6,326 nucleotides of DNA from Deltaproteobacteria bacterium. GTDB lineage: Bacteria > Desulfobacterota > SM23-61. Below the pieces are notes generated by a model, which ran no database searches, was not told the DNA's origin, and was given only the letters and a program-made list of their open reading frames with translations. Each line of letters starts with the position of its first letter. Position 1 is the first letter of the stretch. Both the position numbers and the translations under genes were made by a program. The DNA lies in NCBI GenBank assembly GCA_029857975.1, contig JAOUFX010000191.1:1-6326 (forward strand). The letters are read 5' to 3'. Shown here in pieces: positions 1 to 4,844 of the stretch.

Positions 1-190
1 GATCATTCTTCAAGGCAATCTGGATCATCTCCACGCGCTCTTCCATCGAAAAGAGCGCGGCCTTATTCGGGTTGTAGGCCACAGCGACGATAATCTTGTC
101 AAAAAAAATCAAAGCACGTTCAACCAGGTTTACGTGGCCGTTGGTAATCGGATCGAACGAGCCGGGATAAACAGCGATTTTTTCCTTCAT
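1..190 (-). CDS. coaD: Phosphopantetheine adenylyltransferase, N-terminal part (3' end outside window)
   Basis: CoaD transfers an adenylyl group from ATP to 4'-phosphopantetheine, giving dephospho-CoA, the fourth step of coenzyme A synthesis in the cytoplasm. The 63 visible residues begin [19 protein letters not shown]. They contain the family's N-terminal [12 protein letters not shown] block, with the nucleotidyltransferase (T/H)xGH signature as T16-N-G-H19. They continue with the typical VAVAYNPNK segment and a MEERVEMI helix. The family is usually about 160 residues, so roughly 100 are lost beyond position 1. The ATG at 188-190 has a good ribosome site (AAGAGGT at 198-204, 7 nt spacer). 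It follows rsmD in the same direction, a common pairing in bacteria, but the two are separated here by 208 bp holding a repeat element. A run of eight A on the plus strand (about 101-108) is read in frame as Ile-Phe-Phe-Asp and does not break the gene. Confidence 0.95.
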   Translation of the reverse strand, partial: MKEKIAVYPGSFDPITNGHVNLVERALIFFDKIIVAVAYNPNKAALFSMEERVEMIQIALKND

Positions 191-197
191 AGGGCAG

Positions 198-204
198 ACC
201 TCTT
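198..204 (-). promoter_or_regulatory. Ribosome binding site of coaD
   Basis: On the minus strand the sequence reads AAGAGGT, with 7 nt before the ATG of coaD. This supports the chosen start, which also matches the family's usual N-terminus. Confidence 0.7.
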
Positions 205-222
205 TGATTCGTTAAATTGAAT

Positions 223-384
223 GGGACACAGATTTTCGCAGATAAACGCCGATAAAAATATTGACATAAACGCAAGTCGTAAGGCGTTAGGGGCGAGGGC
301 GATTTGAAAAGTTTTTCATTCCTCTTGTGTATTACCCTTTAGGCCTTACGAAATTTATCTTGCAAATCTGCGTTTATCTGTGTC
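223..384. repeat. Inverted-arm intergenic repeat, copy A (rsmD-coaD gap)
   Basis: The left arm (223-257) reads GGGACACAGATTTTCGCAGA and continues with TAAACGCCGATAAA. The right arm (about 353-384), read on the other strand, begins GGACACAGATAAACGCAGAT. The two arms face each other. Inside them are a perfect 9-bp inverted pair, TCGTAAGGC (277-285) and GCCTTACGA (343-351), extended by an imperfect GTTAGGG/CCCTTTAG match, and near the centre a TGAAAA/TTTTCA palindrome (305-318). The element therefore looks like nested, roughly concentric foldbacks. It begins 15 bp after the rsmD stop and nearly fills the gap. No open frame of note is visible inside. It could act at the RNA level as a hairpin between rsmD and coaD, or be a non-autonomous miniature mobile element. 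Confidence 0.75.
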
Positions 385-398
385 CAGATAAAAGATTG

Positions 399-977
399 TT
401 ATTCGCTTAAATTAGAATTTCTTGGTTCTTTTTCTAGGCGAAAAAAGGAAACCAGAGTACCCCCATACTTTCGCGCATCCACGCGCTGTAAATGAGGGAT
501 TGAAAAAATATCATTCGTCGGTGCGTGTTCGGCAATGATCAAAGTATCCGGAGAAACGATTGAACTCGTGGCCAGGACTTTAAGCGTTTTGCAGGCCAAC
601 CCTTTTCCATAGGGAGGATCCAGAAAGATGAGCTGGAACGATTCTCCTTTAACTTCTAAGAGTTTGATTCCGGCCATAACCTTGCGCGCCAGCACCTGCG
701 CCTGATCCTTTATCTTGCATTCTTCGATATTTTTGCGCAACGCCGTCAAAGAACGGGCGTTTTCTTCCACAAATACGGCCCGCCTGGCACCCCGGCTCAG
801 AGCTTCGATGCCCAGGGCACCGGTTCCGGCGAAAAGATCTAAAACTTGCTGTCCGGCGATATGATCTTGTAATATGTCGAAGATGGCCTCTTTAACCCGA
901 TCGGAAGTTGGGCGGAGGTTCAGACCTTTCACAGAAAAGAGCCTCTTGCCTTTCCATTTGCCGCTGATGACTCGCAA
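399..977 (-). CDS. rsmD: 16S rRNA (guanine(966)-N(2))-methyltransferase RsmD
   Basis: RsmD is a SAM-dependent methyltransferase that modifies guanine 966 of 16S rRNA during assembly of the 30S subunit. The 192-residue protein has the family's usual length and blocks: an N-terminal MRVISGKWKGKRL segment; RPTSDRVKEAIFD at 22-34; the SAM-binding motif DLFAGTGALGIEALSRGA at 47-64; the catalytic LDPPYGKG at 119-126 (an N-DPPY motif variant with Leu before Asp, usual for RsmD); and a C-terminal KYGGTLVSFFR at 170-180. The start is TTG at 975-977. The frame closes at a TGA only three codons upstream, no ATG fits, and the family N-terminus begins exactly here. A ribosome site AGAGGA (988-993) sits 10 nt before it, and a near-consensus promoter lies at 1019-1046. 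coaD follows downstream after a repeat. Confidence 0.95.
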   Translation of the reverse strand: MRVISGKWKGKRLFSVKGLNLRPTSDRVKEAIFDILQDHIAGQQVLDLFAGTGALGIEALSRGARRAVFVEENARSLTALRKNIEECKIKDQAQVLARKVMAGIKLLEVKGESFQLIFLDPPYGKGLACKTLKVLATSSIVSPDTLIIAEHAPTNDIFSIPHLQRVDARKYGGTLVSFFRLEKEPRNSNLSE

Positions 978-987
978 TACGTTTCAT

Positions 988-993
988 TCCTCT
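988..993 (-). promoter_or_regulatory. Ribosome binding site deciding the TTG start of rsmD
   Basis: The minus strand reads AGAGGA with a 10-nt spacer before TTG. An ATG within the spacer is in a different frame and does not lead into the RsmD reading frame, so the TTG start is preferred. Confidence 0.65.
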
Positions 994-1018
994 AAAGGAG
1001 CAGCTACAAACCAAATAG

Positions 1019-1046
1019 ATTTTAACATGGAAGAGGAAGTTGTCAA
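1019..1046 (-). promoter_or_regulatory. Sigma-70-type promoter for rsmD (and perhaps coaD)
   Basis: On the minus strand a perfect -35 hexamer TTGACA (1041-1046) and a -10 hexamer TAAAAT (1019-1024) are separated by 16 bp. Transcription would start near 1012, leaving a leader of about 35 nt that includes the AGAGGA ribosome site of rsmD. This is the best promoter match in the window. It lies in the 96-bp gap after cobO, so rsmD appears to have its own transcription start. Confidence 0.65.
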
Positions 1047-1073
1047 GCACCGCATAATCACTTCCACCCTTAG

Positions 1074-1613
1074 CTATCTTTCTATTCCGATGCGACTCTC
1101 AATTCCCTTCTTATAGTAGTGCTTGATCTCTCTCATCTCCGTAACCAGGTCAGCCCGCCGGAGAACTTCGGGCTTGGCCCATCTTCCGGTTAGGACCAAT
1201 TCAACATTCTCCGGCTTCTTTTTTATCAGGGCCAGAAGTTCTTTCAAGGGAACCATTCCGTATTCGACAGCCACGTTAATTTCATCCAGGATGACTAAAT
1301 GGTATTTCTGGCTGTGAACGGAGTGCTGGGCCAATTTCCAGGCTTTTTGGGCCAGATGCACATCAATGGGGTCAGGCTTTTTTTTGTTGACGAAATTTTC
1401 CCGCCCCATGGGTACGATCGTCAGATAAGGGGCAAGCTTTTTGGCTGATTGCAGCTCGCCGTAAGCAATTCCGCCTTTGAGGAATTGGATGATGAGGACC
1501 TTGAAGCGTTGCCCCACCGCCCGCAGGGCCAATCCCAAGGCGGCTGTAGTCTTCCCTTTTCCGTTTCCGGTATAAACCTGAACGAACCCTTTGGGAAACC
1601 TTTTCTTTTTCAT
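1074..1613 (-). CDS. cobO: Corrinoid (cob(I)alamin) adenosyltransferase, CobA/CobO/BtuR family
   Basis: This enzyme moves the adenosyl group of ATP to reduced cobalt of a corrinoid, making adenosylcobalamin or its precursors. The 179-residue length is normal for the family. Visible motifs are the P-loop YTGNGKGKTTAALG (14-27, with G16-N-G-K-G-K-T22), the strand VLIIQFLKGG (39-48), the Walker-B-like VILDEINVA (107-115), the LTGR turn (141-144) and ADLVTEMREIKHYYKKGI (154-171), close to the family's VTEM-x-x-IKHPY-x-x-GI ending. The ATG start has AAAGGA at 1621-1626 with a 7-nt spacer. The gene stands alone between a repeat-filled gap upstream and the rsmD promoter downstream. No other cobalamin synthesis gene is visible, so de novo and salvage roles cannot be told apart. 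A cobalt-type EcfT lies 218 bp upstream. The symbol could equally be cobA or btuR. Confidence 0.93.
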   Translation of the reverse strand: MKKKRFPKGFVQVYTGNGKGKTTAALGLALRAVGQRFKVLIIQFLKGGIAYGELQSAKKLAPYLTIVPMGRENFVNKKKPDPIDVHLAQKAWKLAQHSVHSQKYHLVILDEINVAVEYGMVPLKELLALIKKKPENVELVLTGRWAKPEVLRRADLVTEMREIKHYYKKGIESRIGIER

Positions 1614-1620
1614 CGGAAAA

Positions 1621-1626
1621 TCCTTT
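1621..1626 (-). promoter_or_regulatory. Ribosome binding site of cobO
   Basis: The minus strand reads AAAGGA with a 7-nt spacer to the ATG at 1611-1613. It touches the outer end of the repeat arm at about 1626, so the translation signal sits directly against the repeat. Confidence 0.6.
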
Positions 1627-1646
1627 GGGGACGCAGAATATTCAGA

Positions 1647-1676
1647 ATTATAATAAACAAATTAAATAGCTTTACA
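1647..1676 (-). promoter_or_regulatory. Possible promoter for cobO inside repeat copy B
   Basis: On the minus strand a perfect TATAAT (1647-1652) is preceded, 18 bp upstream, by TGTAAA (1671-1676), a weak -35. The predicted start near 1640 would give a leader of about 27 nt with the AAAGGA ribosome site. The -10 belongs to the repeat arm itself. The weak -35 and AT-rich surroundings keep confidence low. Confidence 0.3.
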
Positions 1677-1686
1677 TTTCTGAATT

Positions 1687-1758
1687 GTCATTGCGAGCGC
1701 AAGCGAAGCAATCTAAGAAAAAATGAGATTGCCGCGTCGCTTCGCTCCTCGCAATGAC
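1687..1758. repeat. CATTGCGAG-type palindromic repeat nested in copy B
   Basis: The left arm (1687-1714) starts GTCATTGCGAGCGCAAGCGA and ends AGCAATCT. The right arm (1726-1758) starts AGATTGCCGCGTCGCTTCGC and ends CTCGCAATGAC. The outer GTCATTGCGAG/CTCGCAATGAC 11-mers and the inner GCAATCT/AGATTGC 7-mers are perfect inverted matches, and the middle differs by an insertion. As RNA this would fold into a long hairpin with an 11-nt loop on either strand. Repeats with these ends are familiar from many bacterial intergenic regions. Here it could stop or protect the 3' end of the asd-ecfT transcript, but there is no clean U tract. Confidence 0.8.
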
Positions 1759-1831
1759 TGTTTCACTTTAGCGTTCAATAAAAATATTTATAATCATTAT
1801 CTGCGGATATCTGCGAAGATCTGCGTCCCAG

Positions 1832-2635
1832 TTAATGTATTTTCATTTCCAGTATTACAAACCCCACTACGCCGATAAGAACCCAGTAATCTTTTCCCCT
1901 CATTTTTAACTCGTGCAAGTGGGTGCGTTTTGCTCCGCTGATATAACCTCGAGCGAACATGGCCACAGCCAAGTCATCTGCCCGTTTGAAGATGCTGTGG
2001 AAAAGGGGGGTCAGGATGGGGATCAAATTTTTCGCCCGCCGCAAAAAATTTCCGGATTCGAAATCAACTCCGCGGGAGCTCTGGGCTTTAATGATCCGGT
2101 TGGCCTCGCCGAGAAGGATGGGGATGAACTTGATGGCCAGCATGGTCATCAAAGAAAAATCTTCTACCGGAATGCGGAAGCGCTTCAAAGGGTAAATCAG
2201 TTTTTCCAGGCCATGGGCCAGCTGTAAGGGAGAAGTGGTCAGGGTCATTAACGAAGAAAGAAGGATAGCCAATAAAAGTTGGCTGGCGACCATGGCCCCT
2301 TTGGCCGCCCCTGTCCAGGTGATGTCGATAAAACCGATCGGAAAAAAGGGCAGAGAAGGGCCGGGAGTGAAAAAAAGATGAATAGCGGCCGTAAATAAAA
2401 AAAGCCAAATAAAGGATCTTACTCCCCGGAAAACGTAACCCCAAGAAAGTTGGGAAATGAGCAGAGTAAGGAAAAAAAAAGCCGAGAGCAAAGCCAGGGC
2501 TATGAAGGTTTTAATTAGAAAAGTTACGATCATCAGCAAGAGTAAAGAAACGAATTTGGTCCGCGGGTCCAGACGGTGGAGAAATGAATCCCCCGGCATG
2601 TACTGCCCGAGGGTAATGTCCTGCAGGAACTTCAT
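1832..2635 (-). CDS. ecfT: Energy-coupling factor transporter transmembrane protein, EcfT/CbiQ family
   Basis: EcfT is the membrane scaffold of ECF-type vitamin and metal importers: it links a substrate-binding S component to two ATPases. The 267-residue protein has the usual family length. An N-terminal RLDPRTKF (21-28) is the family's L-x-PRTK element. Hydrophobic spans lie near 28-60 (two), 73-90, 112-132, 160-176 and 250-265. The two cytoplasmic coupling helices carry the signature Ala/Ser-Arg-Gly motifs that contact the ATPases: AQSSRG (184-189) and AMFARG (225-230). The start ATG (2633-2635) overlaps the asd stop as ATGA, which predicts coupled translation. No ATPase, S component or CbiM/CbiN is visible, so substrate (cobalt, nickel, a vitamin) cannot be assigned. 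It may be a shared 'general' EcfT using ATPases encoded elsewhere, as in group II ECF systems. Confidence 0.9.
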   Translation of the reverse strand: MKFLQDITLGQYMPGDSFLHRLDPRTKFVSLLLLMIVTFLIKTFIALALLSAFFFLTLLISQLSWGYVFRGVRSFIWLFLFTAAIHLFFTPGPSLPFFPIGFIDITWTGAAKGAMVASQLLLAILLSSLMTLTTSPLQLAHGLEKLIYPLKRFRIPVEDFSLMTMLAIKFIPILLGEANRIIKAQSSRGVDFESGNFLRRAKNLIPILTPLFHSIFKRADDLAVAMFARGYISGAKRTHLHELKMRGKDYWVLIGVVGFVILEMKIH

Positions 2636-3657
2636 GAAAGGTATTTTTCGATCAGGATTTCCGCAATCTGAACGGCGTTCAGGGCCGCCCCCTTGCGGAC
2701 ATTATCGGAAACAATCCACATATTAATCCCGTTGGGAATGGATTCGTCTTCCCGGATCCGGCCCACGAAGGTTTCATCGCGTCCGGCAGCATGAATGGCC
2801 AGCGGGTATTCACTCAGGGCTGGGTTGTCGACGACGAATACACCTGGAGCCCGGGCAAGAATTTCCTTTACTTCTTTGGCGGTAAGTTTCTTCTCCGTTT
2901 CGATGTTAACCGATTCCGAATGGCTGTAGAGCACCGGAACGCGCACGGTAGTGGCCGTAACGCGGATGGTCGGGTCTTCCATAATCTTTTGGGTCTCATT
3001 GACCATCTTCATTTCTTCTTTGGTATAGCCATTCTCCAAGAACGAGTCGATGTGCGGCAGGCAATTAAAAGCGATCTGGTGCGGGTAAATTTTTTTCTGG
3101 ATTCCCTGCGAATTGAGAATGGCCCGGGTCTGGGTCAGGAGTTCGTCGATGGCTTTGAGGCCGGTACCGGAAACTGCTTGATAGGTGGAAACGACAATCC
3201 GTTTGATGCGAGCCGCATCATGGATGGGCTTCAAAGCCACGACCATCTGGATCGTGGAGCAGTTGGGGTTGGCGATGATACCGCGCTTTTTATACTTGGC
3301 GATGGCCTGGGCATTGACTTCCGGCACGATCAGGGGAATTTCGGGGTCCATGCGGAAGGCGCTGCTGTTGTCCACGACTACGGCGCCGGAGGCGGCCGCC
3401 GCCGGGGCGAACTCCAGGCTGCGCGATGCACCGGCCGAAAAAAGGGCGACCTGAACACCCTTAAAGGAATCTTTGGTAAGGCGTTCGACCTTCACCGGTT
3501 TGCCATTAATATTTAATTCTTTTCCTTCTGACCGCTCGGAAGCTAAAAGTTTTATCGAGCCCACAGGAAACTGGCGCTGCTCCAGAGTTTTGATCATCTC
3601 CAGGCCCACGGCCCCCGTGGCGCCGACTACTGCTACAGCATAGGATTTTCCTTTCAT
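2632..3657 (-). CDS. asd: Aspartate-semialdehyde dehydrogenase
   Basis: Asd reduces aspartyl-4-phosphate to aspartate semialdehyde with NADPH, the branch step toward lysine/diaminopimelate, threonine and methionine. The 341-residue protein is of normal length and complete. The N-terminal Rossmann loop is GATGAVG (12-18). The phosphate/substrate region includes SAGASRS (74-80) and DNSSAFRM (96-103). The catalytic cysteine is Cys133 in NPNCST, followed by SGTG (163-166). Arg239 and His246 in RVPVLYSHSE are the conserved substrate-binding Arg and general-base His. The C-terminus has DNVRKGAALNAVQIAE (318-333), typical of the family. The ATG at 3655-3657 has GGGAG at 3664-3668 with a 6-nt spacer. 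ecfT begins within its stop codon. An upstream TATAAT at 3693-3698 may be its promoter. Confidence 0.97.
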   Translation of the reverse strand: MKGKSYAVAVVGATGAVGLEMIKTLEQRQFPVGSIKLLASERSEGKELNINGKPVKVERLTKDSFKGVQVALFSAGASRSLEFAPAAAASGAVVVDNSSAFRMDPEIPLIVPEVNAQAIAKYKKRGIIANPNCSTIQMVVALKPIHDAARIKRIVVSTYQAVSGTGLKAIDELLTQTRAILNSQGIQKKIYPHQIAFNCLPHIDSFLENGYTKEEMKMVNETQKIMEDPTIRVTATTVRVPVLYSHSESVNIETEKKLTAKEVKEILARAPGVFVVDNPALSEYPLAIHAAGRDETFVGRIREDESIPNGINMWIVSDNVRKGAALNAVQIAEILIEKYLS

Positions 3658-3663
3658 CCTGAT

Positions 3664-3668
3664 CTCCC
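3664..3668 (-). promoter_or_regulatory. Ribosome binding site of asd
   Basis: The minus strand reads GGGAG with a 6-nt spacer to the ATG. This agrees with the family's N-terminus a few residues before the GATGAVG loop. Confidence 0.65.
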
Positions 3669-3692
3669 GCTCGAAGTTTTGTTGTTTAGAAA

Positions 3693-3698
3693 ATTATA
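3693..3698 (-). promoter_or_regulatory. Possible -10 element of the asd-ecfT operon
   Basis: A perfect TATAAT on the minus strand would place the transcript start near 3686, leaving a leader of about 29 nt that contains the GGGAG ribosome site. The region 16-18 bp upstream has no good -35 (CCCGTT at 17 bp), and it runs into the repeat arm starting at 3719. The sequence around is AT-rich, so this is only a candidate. Confidence 0.35.
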
Positions 3699-3718
3699 AC
3701 AATCATTTTATATTTAAC

Positions 3719-3800
3719 GGGACGCAGATTGGCGCAGATAAACGCAGGAAAATAGTTTTTACTTTAAAAAACCCTGAAAATCCGCCTTCATCCGCGTCCG
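3719..3800. repeat. Inverted-arm intergenic repeat, copy C (upstream of asd), shortest form
   Basis: The left arm reads GGGACGCAGATTGGCGCAGA followed by TAAACGCAGG (3719-3748). The right arm, read on the other strand from 3800, begins GGACGCGGATGAAGGCGGAT (to about 3777). Only about 30 bp of AT-rich sequence separates them, so this is the most compact copy and may be close to the basic unit. The left arm has three units at 10-bp spacing (ACGCAGATTG, GCGCAGATAA, ACGCAGGAAA). Confidence 0.7.
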
Positions 3801-3950
3801 AGTATTTTGGTATTATTTATTGCCGTTATCTTAATTGATTACGGAAGAGAATGTCAAGAATATTGATTGCCCAAAAAGGTAAGTGGTAAGAGGTGGAAGG
3901 TTTAACGAACTTGAATCTCGAAATCCGCAACCTGCAACTCGAACCGTGTT
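3801..3950. other. Non-coding stretch between copy C and the hypothetical gene, with short tandem repeats
   Basis: Together with copy C this makes a 293-bp gap without a gene. It holds three consecutive 7-mers, GGTAAGT, GGTAAGA and GGTGGAA (3879-3899). A second degenerate repetitive patch (3917-3943) has CTCGAA twice, with CGCAAC and TGCAAC between. Such short intergenic patches often belong to families dispersed in a genome, but no other copy is in the window. No clear terminator follows the stop at 3951. I see no gene or RNA here. Confidence 0.5.
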
Positions 3951-4448
3951 TTAATGGCATTCCAGGAAGGAGATGGATTCGTAAATCTCCAGCAGATCAG
4001 CGTCATTAGCTTGGCCGGTAAAATGCAGAATGAGGGTGCGGTTAAGGTCCGGGCAGAAAAAAGAGAGGCGCAGAGTTTTAACCGTTTTTTTCTTGAACAA
4101 GCCTTGTTTTACTTCCCCGATACAATAGGATGCAGCATGGCCGCAGACCATTGTGGTCCCCTGGGAGGAAACCTGTACACCTTTGTCCTGAAGGCCATCA
4201 CGCTTTCCCCGTTTGATCTGGATCATCAAGTCAAAAGCAACCCTTTTTAGGGGATGGAAAACGATCTGGTCGGTCTGGCCGGCTTCCACCCAGGTGACAT
4301 ATCCCTTTTGAATACTGGTATGAATGTCCGGCTGCAGGTAGCTGCGGGTTATTTTCCAGCCCTCGGGAAGAGAAAGAATTAAGAAATAGGGCGTTCCCGC
4401 TAAGATATTTTTTGCAGCGATGATATGTTTGGTCAGTTGAAGGTCCAT
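3951..4448 (-). CDS. Hypothetical protein with four cysteines, second gene after the probable selenoprotein
   Basis: I do not recognise this 165-residue protein. It has no signal peptide and no convincing membrane span (residues 20-28 are hydrophobic but short), so it is probably cytoplasmic. Cysteines lie at 102 and 109 (CGHAASYC), 132 (FFCPDLNRTL) and 164, one before the end (ECH). The C-terminal half alternates short hydrophobic strands with charged turns: a Gly-x-Ala patch, a Cys-Pro...Arg strand and a final helix ending Cys-His. This suggests a small alpha/beta domain, possibly binding metal or forming a disulfide. The ATG at 4446-4448 has no Shine-Dalgarno. It lies 15 bp after the stop of the preceding gene and in the same frame, so translation is probably coupled. 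The pairing suggests a shared redox task, which is inference only. Confidence 0.75.
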   Translation of the reverse strand: MDLQLTKHIIAAKNILAGTPYFLILSLPEGWKITRSYLQPDIHTSIQKGYVTWVEAGQTDQIVFHPLKRVAFDLMIQIKRGKRDGLQDKGVQVSSQGTTMVCGHAASYCIGEVKQGLFKKKTVKTLRLSFFCPDLNRTLILHFTGQANDADLLEIYESISFLECH

Positions 4449-4463
4449 ATTCGACGGCGGGGT

Positions 4464-4835
4464 TCAGTGGATTTCCAGGTATTGTTGTAGGAGGGCATCT
4501 AATTCGTTTTTATCTTTACCCGTGTATTTCTTTTTTTTATCGACGATGAAAGACGGGTAGCGGTGAACGCCGTAGCGGATGGATTTATAAACTCCCTGGA
4601 AAGACTGGACATCGATGACTTTAATCAAAATTTTTTCACGGTATTTCTGGGACAACTCTTTGATCCATCCCGAAAGAAACAGATAGTCCTCCTTCAAATC
4701 TTCTGGATACTCATTCAGATCCCGGTTATCACGCTTTTCTTTTAGACCCACCTGGTCGGCCATAAATTCACAGGAAGGTCAGCCATCATAAAGGCCCGGG
4801 ACTAAAGAAAGGATTTCGAGAGTGACCGGTTTCAT
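4464..4835 (-). CDS. Probable selenoprotein: thioredoxin-fold protein with Sec-x-x-Cys (in-frame TGA at 4779-4781)
   Basis: Read from ATG 4833-4835, the frame gives MKPVTLEILSLVPGLYDG, then TGA (codon 19), then PSCEFMADQVG, and runs on to TGA at 4464-4466: 123 residues. With selenocysteine at the TGA, the motif is Sec19-Pro-Ser-Cys22, right after the first beta strand, where thioredoxins have CxxC. Further thioredoxin-like traits are a central strand IKVIDVQS (about 71-78), RYPSFIVD (about 92-99) with a proline placed like the cis-Pro opposite the active site, and a C-terminal helix ending QQYLEIH. Predicted role: a cytoplasmic thiol/selenol oxidoreductase of unknown partner. A conventional start at internal ATG 4761-4763 (Met25) would delete strand 1 and the active site, and has no ribosome site. 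The 4835 start also lacks a clear one. Alternatives are a nonsense mutation or base error in a CxxC gene. The exact placing of TGA at the redox position argues for Sec. Confidence 0.82.
4745..4780 (-). promoter_or_regulatory. Candidate bacterial SECIS hairpin starting within the UGA
   Basis: Counting the U of the UGA as 1, nucleotides 2-5 (GACC) pair with 34-37 (GGUC), U6 with G33 (wobble), 7 and 32 are a U/U mismatch, and 8-11 (CCUG) pair with 28-31 (CAGG). This leaves a 16-nt apical region with UG at its first two positions and a GG at 21-22. Bacterial SECIS elements sit at this place, immediately after the Sec codon, and need an apical guanine. The loop is larger than usual and was found by eye, so the structure is a candidate only. 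Confidence 0.45.
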
Positions 4836-4844
4836 AACAATACC

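Larger units (their letters stand above)
1626..1829. repeat. Inverted-arm intergenic repeat, copy B (ecfT-cobO gap), with nested palindrome
   Basis: The left arm reads GGGGACGCAGAATATTCAGA and runs into ATTATAATAAA (to about 1656). The right arm, read on the opposite strand from 1829, begins GGGACGCAGATCTTCGCAGA and ends near 1785 in ATTATAAA. The right arm shows three CGCAGAT units at exact 10-bp spacing. Both arms end inside in an ATTATAA stretch, so the two halves match over more than 40 bp with interruptions. The element covers nearly the whole gap: its right end is two bases from the ecfT stop and its left end 12 bases from the cobO start. Between the arms sits a second repeat (1687-1758), listed separately. 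Confidence 0.75.

Noticed and set aside
101..108. Run of eight A in coaD as a frameshift or programmed slippage site
   Set aside because: The frame before and after the run gives the expected CoaD sequence, so there is no frameshift, and nothing suggests a second product.
1614..1831. Cobalamin riboswitch ahead of cobO or ecfT
   Set aside because: No B12-box-like GCCACTG element was seen. The gap is filled by the inverted repeats.
2791..3516. Long plus-strand frame of 241 codons opposite asd
   Set aside because: It mirrors the strong codon bias of asd on the other strand, has no ribosome site and resembles no protein family. Other plus-strand frames opposite ecfT, cobO, rsmD and cstA are rejected for the same reason.
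4464..4466. The second in-frame TGA as another selenocysteine, fusing the two genes into one protein
   Set aside because: The frame does continue to the next ATG without another stop, but the linking residues (Thr-Pro-Pro-Ser-Asn) hold no cysteine partner, the thioredoxin-like domain is complete at this point, and no hairpin was seen just downstream. A normal stop fits better.
4464..4763. A 99-residue protein starting at the internal ATG 4761-4763
   Set aside because: This start has no ribosome site, removes the first strand and the active site of the thioredoxin fold, and ignores an upstream ATG in the same frame joined only by a TGA at the redox position. The longer read-through protein is preferred.
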